Positions 1-7,543 of a stretch of 34,347 bases of DNA are shown here, one piece after another. Origin of the DNA: an uncultured archaeon A07HN63 (GTDB taxonomy: Archaea; Halobacteriota; Halobacteria; Halobacteriales; Haloferacaceae); NCBI GenBank assembly GCA_000496215.1, contig KI543214.1, positions 213,233 to 247,579 on the forward strand, read 5' to 3'. The notes beneath the pieces are model-generated. The model saw nothing but the letters and a program-made list of their open reading frames with translations, was not told the origin of the DNA and did no database searches. Both the position numbers and the translations under genes were made by a program. Position 1 is the stretch's first letter; every line of letters starts with the position of its first letter.

Positions 1-30
1 ATCCGCGAGCGACCGCAGAGAGCGAGCGGT

Positions 31-188
31 TCACTGCCGAGCGAAGCGAGGCAGCAGTTTTTGGTCCAGCTTTTTCGAGTCGAGCGGAACCGAAGGTTCC
101 GCTGACCATGCGAACGGCGACTCCGTCGCCGTGAGCAGAGAGTGGTGGCCGACCGCAGGGAGGCCACCCAACGCAGAAAAAGGTGGGT
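31..188. repeat. Multi-hairpin repeat, copy 1 (flanks TA island on the left)
   Basis: Near-identical to 1615..1888 once the MITE-like insert is removed (tcactgc[c/t]gagcgaagcgaggcagcagtttttggtccagcttttt...cgcagaaaaaggtgggt). Contains stems CTGCC/GGCAG (34-38/50-54), GCGGAACC/GGTTCCGC (84-91/95-102), ACGGCGAC/GTCGCCGT (114-121/125-132), GGTGGCC/GGCCACC (144-150/162-168). Confidence 0.85.
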
Positions 189-589
189 TAGTATGTCACG
201 ACAGCCACACCGAGTTTTTCGAAATCCGTAGCGTTGCGCGTGAGCACTGGCTCATCATAGTCGTCAGCGACGGCTGCAATGAGTGGATCGATATTATCGA
301 TACCAGCTTGATCAACGCCGCCTGCTTCACTGTCAGCGGCTGCACACAGGCGGCCGGCCTTCCGGGCGAGTCGCTCGGTAATTTCGATGATCGGGTACAG
401 CTGTGCTAAATTTCCAATGGCCCGTTTTTCCGCGCCATCACCACCAATTTCGGCACCGTACTCTAGTTCATACAACACCGGCGACGGGAGCCGCTGAACG
501 GTCCCGCTGTCAACGAGTTCGTTCCCTTTAGCAAAAGCGTCAGCATTCTGTTTGAAAAGCGAGATGATGAAGGTGGTATCAAGAATCAT
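188..589 (-). CDS. vapC: PIN-domain toxin (VapC family)
   Basis: 133 aa; MILDTTFII N-terminus with early acidic residue and C-terminal D..I.A.A / PVLTRNATDFEKLG typical of PIN nucleases; overlaps an upstream small antitoxin-like gene. Confidence 0.85.
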   Translation of the reverse strand: MILDTTFIISLFKQNADAFAKGNELVDSGTVQRLPSPVLYELEYGAEIGGDGAEKRAIGNLAQLYPIIEITERLARKAGRLCAAADSEAGGVDQAGIDNIDPLIAAVADDYDEPVLTRNATDFEKLGVAVVTY

Positions 590-836
590 CGGCAGCCTTG
601 AACTGCTCGACGACTCGTTCGCGGCTGGTCGTCTGATGCTGACTTCGGGCCTCGATTGCCTCCTCCATCGTATCGGCTGTTTCCTCGGAGACGAGGCCAG
701 CGACGACCTCGGGTCGTGGGCCGCCGGTCAATCGAACCAATGTCTCGCCCAGCGTCTCACCCTCTTTCTTGTGGGCTTCCACAAACGAGTGAAACGCTTC
801 CGAGACCTGAATCGACTTCGTTCCCATAACAGACAT
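579..836 (-). CDS. vapB: VapB-type antitoxin
   Basis: 85 aa (possibly starting at internal Met, 827); KSIQVSEAFHSFVEAHKKEGETLGETLVRL resembles haloarchaeal VapB antitoxins; 11-bp overlap with the PIN gene. Confidence 0.75.
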   Translation of the reverse strand: MSVMGTKSIQVSEAFHSFVEAHKKEGETLGETLVRLTGGPRPEVVAGLVSEETADTMEEAIEARSQHQTTSRERVVEQFKAADDS

Positions 837-932
837 TCAGATGTGAACTAACAAAACCGTTTCTCCGATTTGGGTACCTTGTGTATTGAGGAATATTCGT
901 TCCATACGGGCTACTCGAAAATCTCCGAGTCA

Positions 933-1193
933 TTAATCGATCCGCTCGTGTTCTCGTCGGGATCGATTCCCATCTCGGAGTTCTTCGTCTGTGGGTTCAC
1001 GCCCTGCGGCCCCGTTGTACGCAGCGACCGCGTCATCGAGCATTTCGAGGGCCTGCTGGCGGGTCTCGCCCTCCGTAGCCACGCCAGTTTCTTCATCGCG
1101 GACAAGCCACACTTCGCCGTCGTCAGAGAGTTCCAGCGATATCTGCGTTGGAACGCTGGCGTTCTCTGGGTCGTCGTCCGACTCGATACTCAT
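933..1193 (-). CDS. HicB-like antitoxin family protein (orphan)
   Basis: Internal start MSIESDDDPENASV...; ISLELSDDGEVWLVRDEETGVATEGETRQQALEMLDDAVAAY is the HicB/UPF0150-like fold pattern. No adjacent HicA-sized ORF. Confidence 0.7.
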   Translation of the reverse strand: MSIESDDDPENASVPTQISLELSDDGEVWLVRDEETGVATEGETRQQALEMLDDAVAAYNGAAGREPTDEELRDGNRSRREHERID

Positions 1194-1271
1194 ACAACAT
1201 GATACGAGATACGGTAGCAAAAGCGTTCGGCAACGATAGCACACTCTGTATCCTACACAGGAGCGGAACAA

Positions 1272-1535
1272 TCAACAGCCGCGCTTGCGCGGGCCGACAC
1301 CCCACGCATCGTGGTCGGCTGTCACGGTGGTGTCCTGCTCGCCGTCGTAGCCGTCGAACGCACTGAATGTCCCGTCGCGCTGCTGGACCACCTGCACGCG
1401 AACCGTGCCGTCGTCTTCGATCTGCCAGCGCAGCGTATCCCCGTCATCGATGCCAAGTTCCCGACGAATGCGAGCGGGAATGTTCGCCTGATTCCCCGAG
1501 ACCGTGCTCTCGGAGTCGACGCTGTCACTGCTCAT
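1272..1535 (-). CDS. AbrB/MazE/SpoVT-type DNA-binding protein (antitoxin-like, orphan)
   Basis: 87 aa; ESTVSGNQANIPARIRRELGIDDGDTLRWQIEDDGTVRVQVV is a swapped-hairpin AbrB motif. The next gene downstream is HicB-like, not a PIN toxin. Confidence 0.8.
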   Translation of the reverse strand: MSSDSVDSESTVSGNQANIPARIRRELGIDDGDTLRWQIEDDGTVRVQVVQQRDGTFSAFDGYDGEQDTTVTADHDAWGVGPRKRGC

Positions 1536-1568
1536 GAGTGAATTGAGACGGCGGTGACAATTAAAATG

Positions 1569-1586
1569 TAGTGTGTGTCCACACTA
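1569..1586. promoter_or_regulatory. Inverted repeat upstream of AbrB-like gene (candidate operator)
   Basis: TAGTGTG-TGTC-CACACTA, perfect 7-bp arms, ~34 bp upstream of the 1535 start. Confidence 0.4.
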
Positions 1587-1614
1587 TCTTCTGCAACTGC
1601 GGAGAGTAGGGGTT

Positions 1615-1888
1615 TCACTGCTGAGCGAAGCGAGGCAGCAGTTTTTGGTCCAGCTTTTTCAAGTCAAGCGGAACCGATAGTACTCCAGAGAAGCTATTGA
1701 GAAACTCTATCTATACCAGATCTATTACCGCCGCTTTTTTGCGAATTATAGCCATCCGCCACTGAGTTTCTCAGAATCTTTCCTGGAGCACTAATGTTCC
1801 GCTGACCATGCGAACGGCGACGGAGTCGCCGTGAGCAGAGAGCGGTGGCCGAACGCAGTGAGGCCACCCGACGCAGAAAAAGGTGGGT
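1615..1888. repeat. Multi-hairpin repeat, copy 2 (interrupted by MITE-like insert)
   Basis: Second copy of 31..188; homology stops at ...gcggaaccga (1677) and resumes at tgttccgctgacc (about 1795). Confidence 0.85.
1678..1793. mobile_element. MITE-like non-autonomous element with ~30-bp imperfect terminal inverted repeats and apparent TA target duplication
   Basis: Left end TAGTACTCCAGAGAAGCTATTGAGAAACTC; reverse complement of right end TAGTGCTCCAGGAAAGATTCTGAGAAACTC (about 24/30 identical). Absent from repeat copy 1. TA at both ends (1678-1679, 1792-1793). Confidence 0.75.
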
Positions 1889-1931
1889 GGAAACCGGATG
1901 TTTTGAGTCGGCTGCCGTCGTGAGTAGGCGT

Positions 1932-2249
1932 ATGGTTGAAGAAGGCGCGATCCTCGATGCGTTTCCCGACAGCACGGTCCCAAAGCGAGAGCTGACCGAA
2001 CTCGAATCGCACGACGATATCCTGACGGCGATCCCGGTGATGGCCGAGGAGCGTGGCCCACAGGAGCTTGCCGACCGGGTCGTCGTCCAGACCGAACAGG
2101 TTGCCATCGTCGGCGTCTACGACGAGGCCGACGGCTGGCGGGTCGCCCACCGCGTCGACGGGGCCGACCGCGCGACCGACGCCGTCTTTGCCGAGGCGAT
2201 GCGGGCCGCACAGGGTGATTCCTCGCTCGTCGAGCAGCCAGAGGAGTAG
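1932..2249 (+). CDS. Conserved hypothetical haloarchaeal protein
   Basis: Internal ATG at 1932 (MVEEGAILDAFPDSTVPKRELTELESHDDILTAIPVMAEERG...); acidic, in-frame to stop; the upstream extension lies in the repeat. Confidence 0.6.
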   Translation: MVEEGAILDAFPDSTVPKRELTELESHDDILTAIPVMAEERGPQELADRVVVQTEQVAIVGVYDEADGWRVAHRVDGADRATDAVFAEAMRAAQGDSSLVEQPEE

Positions 2250-2308
2250 GAACCGCCGGACGGATTGGCGAGGGTTTATACCCAGCCGGAAGTACCAGTT
2301 AGAATAAC

Positions 2309-3029
2309 ATGTCGCCCCCGATTCACGTCCTGCACGTCGAGGATAATCCGGAGTTTGCCTCGATGACCGAGACGTGGGTCGAGCGGCGGAGTGAGGCGAT
2401 CCGGATCACCCGCGAGGCAAGCCCAACCGAGGCACTCGACCGGCTTGGCGATCACCAGCCGGACTGCATCGTCTCCGACTACCAGATGCCCGGGATGACC
2501 GGGGTCGAACTGCTGTCGGCCGTCCGCGAGTCCCATCCCGACCTCCCGTTTATTCTGTTTACCAGCGAGAGCGTCGAGGATGTGGCCGACGACGCCCTCG
2601 CAGCCGGCGTCACCGACTATCTCCAGAAGGATACCGGCACCGAGCAGTACGGCCTGCTGGCCAACCGGATCGAACACGCGGTCGCCAGACGACGGGCGGA
2701 AACGGGGTATAGACAGCTCCTGAAGACGACACCGACGCCGGTCGTGGTGGTCGACCCCGACGCAGGCACTGTTGTCGACACCAACGACCTGTTTGCCGAT
2801 CTCGTCGGCGAGACCCGCGACGAGCTGCTCGATACCTCCCTGGCCGAACTTCTCGACGAGCCCGCAAGCGACGGTATCGAGGCGAGGCTACAGGCGGTCG
2901 CCAACGGCGAATCCTCACACCGAGGAGTGGCAGGTCGACGATTCAGCGGGCGATGCACATAGCGTCGCGCTCGAACCCGCCGAGATCGGCGGTCGGATGC
3001 AGGTAGTTGGCTTCGTCGACGTGAACTGA
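2309..3029 (+). pseudogene. Response regulator receiver + PAS domain protein, frameshifted near 2910-2925
   Basis: Frame 2 encodes VLHVEDNPEFASM...DCIVSDYQMPGMTGVELL...DYLQKDTG plus PAS (TPTPVVVVDPDAGTVVDTN). The PAS C-terminus TEEWQVDDSAGDAHSVALEPAEIGGRMQVVGFVDVN* continues in frame 3. Confidence 0.75.
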
Positions 3030-3153
3030 TCGACGAAGTCGGCTGGACAGATCGTATGGACAGCCTCGTCACCAACACGCCACCGGGCGATATCACTCAG
3101 GGCAGCCAAGTTAGCCGTCCGTCTCACACGATGCACATCGTTCGCCGGAGAAA

Positions 3154-3228
3154 TGGGCCCTATCGGATTTGAACCAATGACCACCGAGTTATGAGCTCGG
3201 CGCTCTTACCAGACTAAGCTAAGGGCCC
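3154..3228 (-). tRNA. tRNA with CAT anticodon (elongator Met, or Ile2 with modified C34)
   Basis: Minus strand GGGCCCTTAGCTTAGTCTGGTAAGAGCGCCGAGCTCATAACTCGGTGGTCATTGGTTCAAATCCGATAGGGCCCA; 7-bp acceptor stem, CCGAG/CTCGG anticodon stem, TTCAAAT T-loop. Confidence 0.9.
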
Positions 3229-3428
3229 TACCGGAGTGATACCGACTGCCCCCATATGAGACTGTCGAGTTTTCCGACTGGGGTGTTCAGATAAGGGACC
3301 AGACAGGCGGGTCGGACGGCTGATCAACCACCACCTTTGGCGGACTGAAAGCACGTCGAGGGCTTTCTGCACCTATCCGTCTCAGATAACTCCGCATCTG
3401 AATGTGATTTTTGCACCCGAAGAAACGA

Positions 3429-3449
3429 CGCCGTCGCCAAGGCTCGAAC
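3429..3449 (-). repeat. Partial duplicate of the 3' end of tRNA-Asn
   Basis: cgccgtcgccaaggctcgaac versus cgccgtcgccagggctcgaac at 3578-3598: 20/21 identical, same orientation. Confidence 0.7.
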
Positions 3450-3577
3450 ACGCCGAGACGGTCGCGCTCACTCCGTTCGCGCGCTGCGACTCGTCTGCAC
3501 GAGCCCTTCCTGATCGTCGTTTCTCTCACAGTGTTACTCGGAGCCGACGCTCCTCGCGTAGGTGTTCGAGAAAACCA

Positions 3578-3650
3578 CGCCGTCGCCAGGGCTCGAACCT
3601 GGGACCACCTCGTTAACAGCGAGGTGCTCTACCATCTGAGCTACGACGGC
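3578..3650 (-). tRNA. tRNA-Asn (GTT)
   Basis: Minus strand GCCGTCGTAGCTCAGATGGTAGAGCACCTCGCTGTTAACGAGGTGGTCCCAGGTTCGAGCCCTGGCGACGGCG; full cloverleaf, anticodon loop CTGTTAA. Confidence 0.95.
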
Positions 3651-3740
3651 TCAACGCGTCTGTGCGTAGCCGGATAGTTTTAATAGGGCTTTCGCTTTCC
3701 CCCCGACGGAAGCGACATCCTTTCGACGGGCGGCCCTGAA

Positions 3741-5105
3741 ATGACGTGTATGCCGACGTTCGAGGGCGTTGCCGAAACCGTCGCCGAGCGAGTCACACCG
3801 GAGGCCGACGAGCGGGAACGCCTGGCCGCAGCGGCAGCGACGCTAACCGACCGCGCCAAGGCCGCCCTCGCCGACCACGATGTCGACGGCGACGTACTAC
3901 AGGTCGGCTCTACCGCCCGTGGCACGTGGCTGGCCGGCGACCGCGATATCGATCTCTTCGTTCGGTTTCCCACCGACTACGACCGCGCCGATCTGGAACG
4001 CATCGGCCTCGCCATCGGCCACACCGTGTTGCCGGACGGCCACGAGGAGTACGCCGAACATCCCTACGTCACCGGCGAGTACGAGGGGTTCGATGTCGAT
4101 CTGGTTCCCTGCTACGCTGTCGAGCGCGCGACCGACATCCGGTCGGCCGTCGACCGCACACCGTTTCACACGGAGTATCTCACAGAACGGCTCGACGACA
4201 CCGACAGGACCGATATCCGGCTGTTCAAGCGATTTCTCAAGGGGATCGGCGTCTACGGCAGCGATCTCCGCACCCGCGGCTTTTCGGGTTATCTCGCCGA
4301 GTTGCTCGTACTCGAATACGGCGGGTTCGAGCCGCTGCTTGCGGCGGCCGCCGACTGGCACCCGCCGCTGACACTCGATCCGGAAGACCACGGGGTGACG
4401 ACGTTCGACGACCCGCTGACCGTCATCGATCCAACCGACCCCGAGCGTAACGTCGCGGCCGTGCTCTCGGCGGCTAATCTCGCCCGGTTGCAGCACTACG
4501 CGCGTGACCTGCTGGCCGACCCACGCGAGGGGGTGTTCGATCCAGCCGACCGGCCACCACTCGATAGCGACGAGATCGCGGCCAAACTCGACAGCCGCGA
4601 GACGACAGCCGTCGCTCTCGTCTTCGATACGCCGGATATCGTCGACGACCAGCTCTACCCACAGCTCCGGAAATCACTGTCAGGAATCGAAGCCGGGCTC
4701 GAATCCCACGGCTTCGACACCGTTCGCAACGCCACGTTTGCCGACGACGAGCGAGCCGTCTTCCTGTTCGAGGTGACGACAGCGACAACCCCCGCGGTCG
4801 AACGCCACGCGGGGCCGCCGGTTGGCGTTCGCGAGCACGCCGAGGGGTTCTTCGAGACCTACGCCACCGACGAGGCGGTCTACGGCCCGTTTATCCAGGG
4901 TGACCGCTACGTCGTCGAGCGGCCGCGGGAGATAACCACGGCCGAGGCGTTCCTCGACAGCGACCGACTCTTCGAGGTCGGTCTCGGCGCGCGGATCGAG
5001 ACAGCACTCGACGCCGGCTACGAACTCCGGTGGGACGAGGACATCGCTTCGCTCGCTGATCGATTCGGGGTCGAGTTGACCGAGTACGTCGATCCAGAGC
5101 CCTGA
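3741..5105 (+). CDS. cca: Archaeal CCA-adding tRNA nucleotidyltransferase
   Basis: 454 aa (possibly starting at 3750); VGSTARGTWLAGDRDIDLFVRFP nucleotidyltransferase G-S and D-x-D motifs; next to tRNA genes. Confidence 0.93.
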   Translation: MTCMPTFEGVAETVAERVTPEADERERLAAAAATLTDRAKAALADHDVDGDVLQVGSTARGTWLAGDRDIDLFVRFPTDYDRADLERIGLAIGHTVLPDGHEEYAEHPYVTGEYEGFDVDLVPCYAVERATDIRSAVDRTPFHTEYLTERLDDTDRTDIRLFKRFLKGIGVYGSDLRTRGFSGYLAELLVLEYGGFEPLLAAAADWHPPLTLDPEDHGVTTFDDPLTVIDPTDPERNVAAVLSAANLARLQHYARDLLADPREGVFDPADRPPLDSDEIAAKLDSRETTAVALVFDTPDIVDDQLYPQLRKSLSGIEAGLESHGFDTVRNATFADDERAVFLFEVTTATTPAVERHAGPPVGVREHAEGFFETYATDEAVYGPFIQGDRYVVERPREITTAEAFLDSDRLFEVGLGARIETALDAGYELRWDEDIASLADRFGVELTEYVDPEP

Positions 5106-5150
5106 TCGAGGGGAGGACGCGACAGTCAGCCGGAAACTGTCTGCTGGGGT

Positions 5151-5750
5151 TCAGAAGTCGACGTCGGTTTCGATATCCTCGGTCGCCTCTTCGAGCCCGT
5201 CCTCGCGGGCGTCAGCCGCCAGTTGTGTCGTGAGATCGGCGTCGGTCAGGAGTTCGGCAAACTCGTCGCGAAATCGGTCGTTGGCGCGCGTCGAGCGGCG
5301 GTCGGCGGCGGCAACCGCGCTGTACTCGCGAACGGCGTCGGCGCTCACGTCCAGCCGGTCGGCCCGTTCCTCGGCGGGCACGTCCTCGGCGAGTAGCTGT
5401 CGCAGGCGGTCGAACTCGAAGGGCGCGTCGCGGTCGGCCTCACGGACCAGATGGAGGTCGAGACGGGCGGTCCGAACGGTTTCGGCGTCGCAGTCGAGCG
5501 CCGACGCGATACTCTCGTCGTCCTCGTCGTCGTGGAACCCGCGGACGACCCGCTTGAGAGCGTCGGTGTCGAGGTCGGTCTCAAACTCGTATCGGTCGCG
5601 CATGCGGTCGACGAGCGTCGCCACCCGCTCCGACACGTCGTCCTGTTCGTTCGTGAGCGAGCCCGGCGACTCCGACTGGGTTTCCGTGACGGTGTCGGAA
5701 TCCGTCGTCTCCATGAAGATATCCCGGAGTTCCTCGGTCTTCTCGTCCAT
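5151..5750 (-). CDS. Haloarchaeal conserved protein, resembles 'conditioned medium-induced protein 4'
   Basis: 199 aa acidic protein, LVDRMRDRYEFETDLDTDALKRVVRGFHDDEDDESIASALDCDAETVRTARLDLHLVREADRDAPFEFDRLRQLL; product name from memory of the family. Confidence 0.6.
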   Translation of the reverse strand: MDEKTEELRDIFMETTDSDTVTETQSESPGSLTNEQDDVSERVATLVDRMRDRYEFETDLDTDALKRVVRGFHDDEDDESIASALDCDAETVRTARLDLHLVREADRDAPFEFDRLRQLLAEDVPAEERADRLDVSADAVREYSAVAAADRRSTRANDRFRDEFAELLTDADLTTQLAADAREDGLEEATEDIETDVDF

Positions 5751-5840
5751 TGACCGGATGGCAACGGATCAGGACTGAAAAGGTATCTCTCGAACGCCCG
5801 GTGGCACGCACCCGCTCCGACCGCGTCAGTTCGAGGTCTT

Positions 5841-5872
5841 TCGTAAACCATAATGTTAAATTAGGTTGACGA
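5841..5872. promoter_or_regulatory. BirA-like biotin operator upstream of bioY
   Basis: TCGTAAACC-N14-GGTTGACGA (arms 8/9 inverted match), 13 bp upstream of the bioY ATG; resembles the TTGTAAACC-N14/15-GGTTTACAA BirA signal. Confidence 0.7.
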
Positions 5873-5885
5873 CCGCCGCTCGCCC

Positions 5886-6473
5886 ATGGCAAGTGAGCAG
5901 GCGGAGGCGGTCGATCTCGTCGCATCGGACACCGTCAAACAGCTGAGTGGAGCGGTGCTGTTTGCCGCCCTGACGGCGGTACTCGCCCAGTTTTCGATAC
6001 AGCTCCCCGGCGGCGTGCCGTTTTCCTTCCAGCCGTTCGGCGTCTTCTTCGCCGGGCTCCTGCTTGGCCCGCTCTGGGGTGGGTTCTCGGTGTTGCTGTA
6101 CGTGCTTGTCGGCCTCGCCGGCGCGCCGGTGTTCTCGAATGCGGCTGCCGGCATCGGCTACGTGCTCGGCCCGACTGGTGGGTTTCTGATCGGGTTCGTT
6201 ATCGCCGCCGCGGTCCTCGGGTTCGTCGCCCACCGCTCGCTGACGCCGAAATCGGTCGCCGAGCTATCGGCGGTATCGGTCACGGCCGCGCTGCTCGCCG
6301 GACTCGCTGTTATCTATCTGGTCGGCGTGCCGTGGCTCGCAGCAGTCCAAGGGATCACGCTCGTGGCGGCCGCGTCGGCGATGTCGCTGTTCGTCGTCGG
6401 CGATCTGATCAAGATCGGCCTCACCGTCGGGGTCGTCGCCGGTGGGAACGAACTGCTGGCTGACTGGCGATGA
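5886..6473 (+). CDS. bioY: Biotin transporter BioY (ECF S component)
   Basis: 195 aa, multi-TM, LPGGVPFSFQPFGVFFAGLLLGPLWGGFSVLLYVLVGLAGAPVF signature. Confidence 0.93.
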   Translation: MASEQAEAVDLVASDTVKQLSGAVLFAALTAVLAQFSIQLPGGVPFSFQPFGVFFAGLLLGPLWGGFSVLLYVLVGLAGAPVFSNAAAGIGYVLGPTGGFLIGFVIAAAVLGFVAHRSLTPKSVAELSAVSVTAALLAGLAVIYLVGVPWLAAVQGITLVAAASAMSLFVVGDLIKIGLTVGVVAGGNELLADWR

Positions 6474-7543
6474 TCACCGTCGACGACTTGAGCCACTCTT
6501 TCGGGCAGACAACGGCGCTCGACGACGTATCACTGACAATCGAGGATGGTGCATGGGTCGTCGTCGCCGGTCCGAACGGCAGCGGCAAGACGACGCTCGT
6601 TCGCCACTTCAACGCGCTGCTGGAACCGGATTCGGGGGAAGTAAAGGTAAACGGAACGCGTGCCACCGCAGCCCCGGTCGACGCCCGGACCAGCGTCGGG
6701 ATGGTGTTTCAGACGCCACGCGATCAGTTTGTCGCCGCGACCATCGGCGCCGATGTCGCCTTCGGCCCGGAAAATCTCGGCCTCGATCACGCGGAAATCG
6801 ACCGGCGTGTCGACGATGCTCTGGCCGCGGTGAATCTCGAGGGTCGACGTGACGCCCGGATCGACGCGCTATCGGGCGGCGAACAGGCCCGCGTCGCCAT
6901 CGCGGGCGCGCTGGCGATGGAGCCAGACCACCTCGTCCTCGACGAACCGTTTACCGGGCTGGACTGGCCGGCCCAGCAGTCCGTTCTCGACCGCCTCGAC
7001 GACCGCGACGCCGCCGGAATGAGCATTATCGTCGTGAGCCACGAGTTACGTGACCTGCTCGGCCGTGCCGACCGGGTGATCGGGATGCAAGCTGGCGAAA
7101 TTCGCTTCGATCTCCCGCCCGAACAGGCCCGGGAGCGACTCGGTGACATCGACGTGCGAGTCCCAAGGCACCCAGCTAAACCGTATGCTGACCTACACGC
7201 CCGGCGACACGGTCGTTCACCGACTCGATCCGCGCACGAAGCTCGGCTTTCAGTTCGCGTTCGCACTGGCGACGTTCACGACGCTGACGCTCCCGCGGCT
7301 GGCCGGGCTGTTCGTCGTCGGCCTCGTGAGCCTCTATCTCGCCGGGACAACGGTCAGAACGGTCGTACGGGCCTACTGGATCATCCTGCTCGTGCTGGCC
7401 GCTGGGCCACTCATCGCGGGCGTTACTCTCGGGTCGCCGTGGTTCGAGGTGCGGCCCGCGCTGGCGTCGGTGCGCTCCGTGGTGCGGATCGTCCCGCTGT
7501 TATTCGTGAGCACGGCCTACGTGACGGCGACACCAGTCCGTGA
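6470..7543 (+). CDS. bioM: Energy-coupling factor ATPase (BioM/CbiO family); 3' end reads through into bioN in another frame
   Basis: Walker A GPNGSGKTT, LSGGEQARVAIAGAL signature, Walker B HLVLDEPFTGLD; 4-bp overlap with bioY. The recognisable domain ends near 7170; the ~120 aa tail overlaps bioN. Confidence 0.85.
   Translation: MITVDDLSHSFGQTTALDDVSLTIEDGAWVVVAGPNGSGKTTLVRHFNALLEPDSGEVKVNGTRATAAPVDARTSVGMVFQTPRDQFVAATIGADVAFGPENLGLDHAEIDRRVDDALAAVNLEGRRDARIDALSGGEQARVAIAGALAMEPDHLVLDEPFTGLDWPAQQSVLDRLDDRDAAGMSIIVVSHELRDLLGRADRVIGMQAGEIRFDLPPEQARERLGDIDVRVPRHPAKPYADLHARRHGRSPTRSAHEARLSVRVRTGDVHDADAPAAGRAVRRRPREPLSRRDNGQNGRTGLLDHPARAGRWATHRGRYSRVAVVRGAARAGVGALRGADRPAVIREHGLRDGDTSP

Noticed and set aside
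1694-2211. Minus-strand ORFs over the repeat and MITE-like element
   Set aside because: Low-complexity, R/S-rich translations with no domain; the region is repeat sequence.
3404-3677. Short ORFs spanning the tRNA-Asn and tRNA fragment
   Set aside because: They read through a tRNA gene; no coding support.
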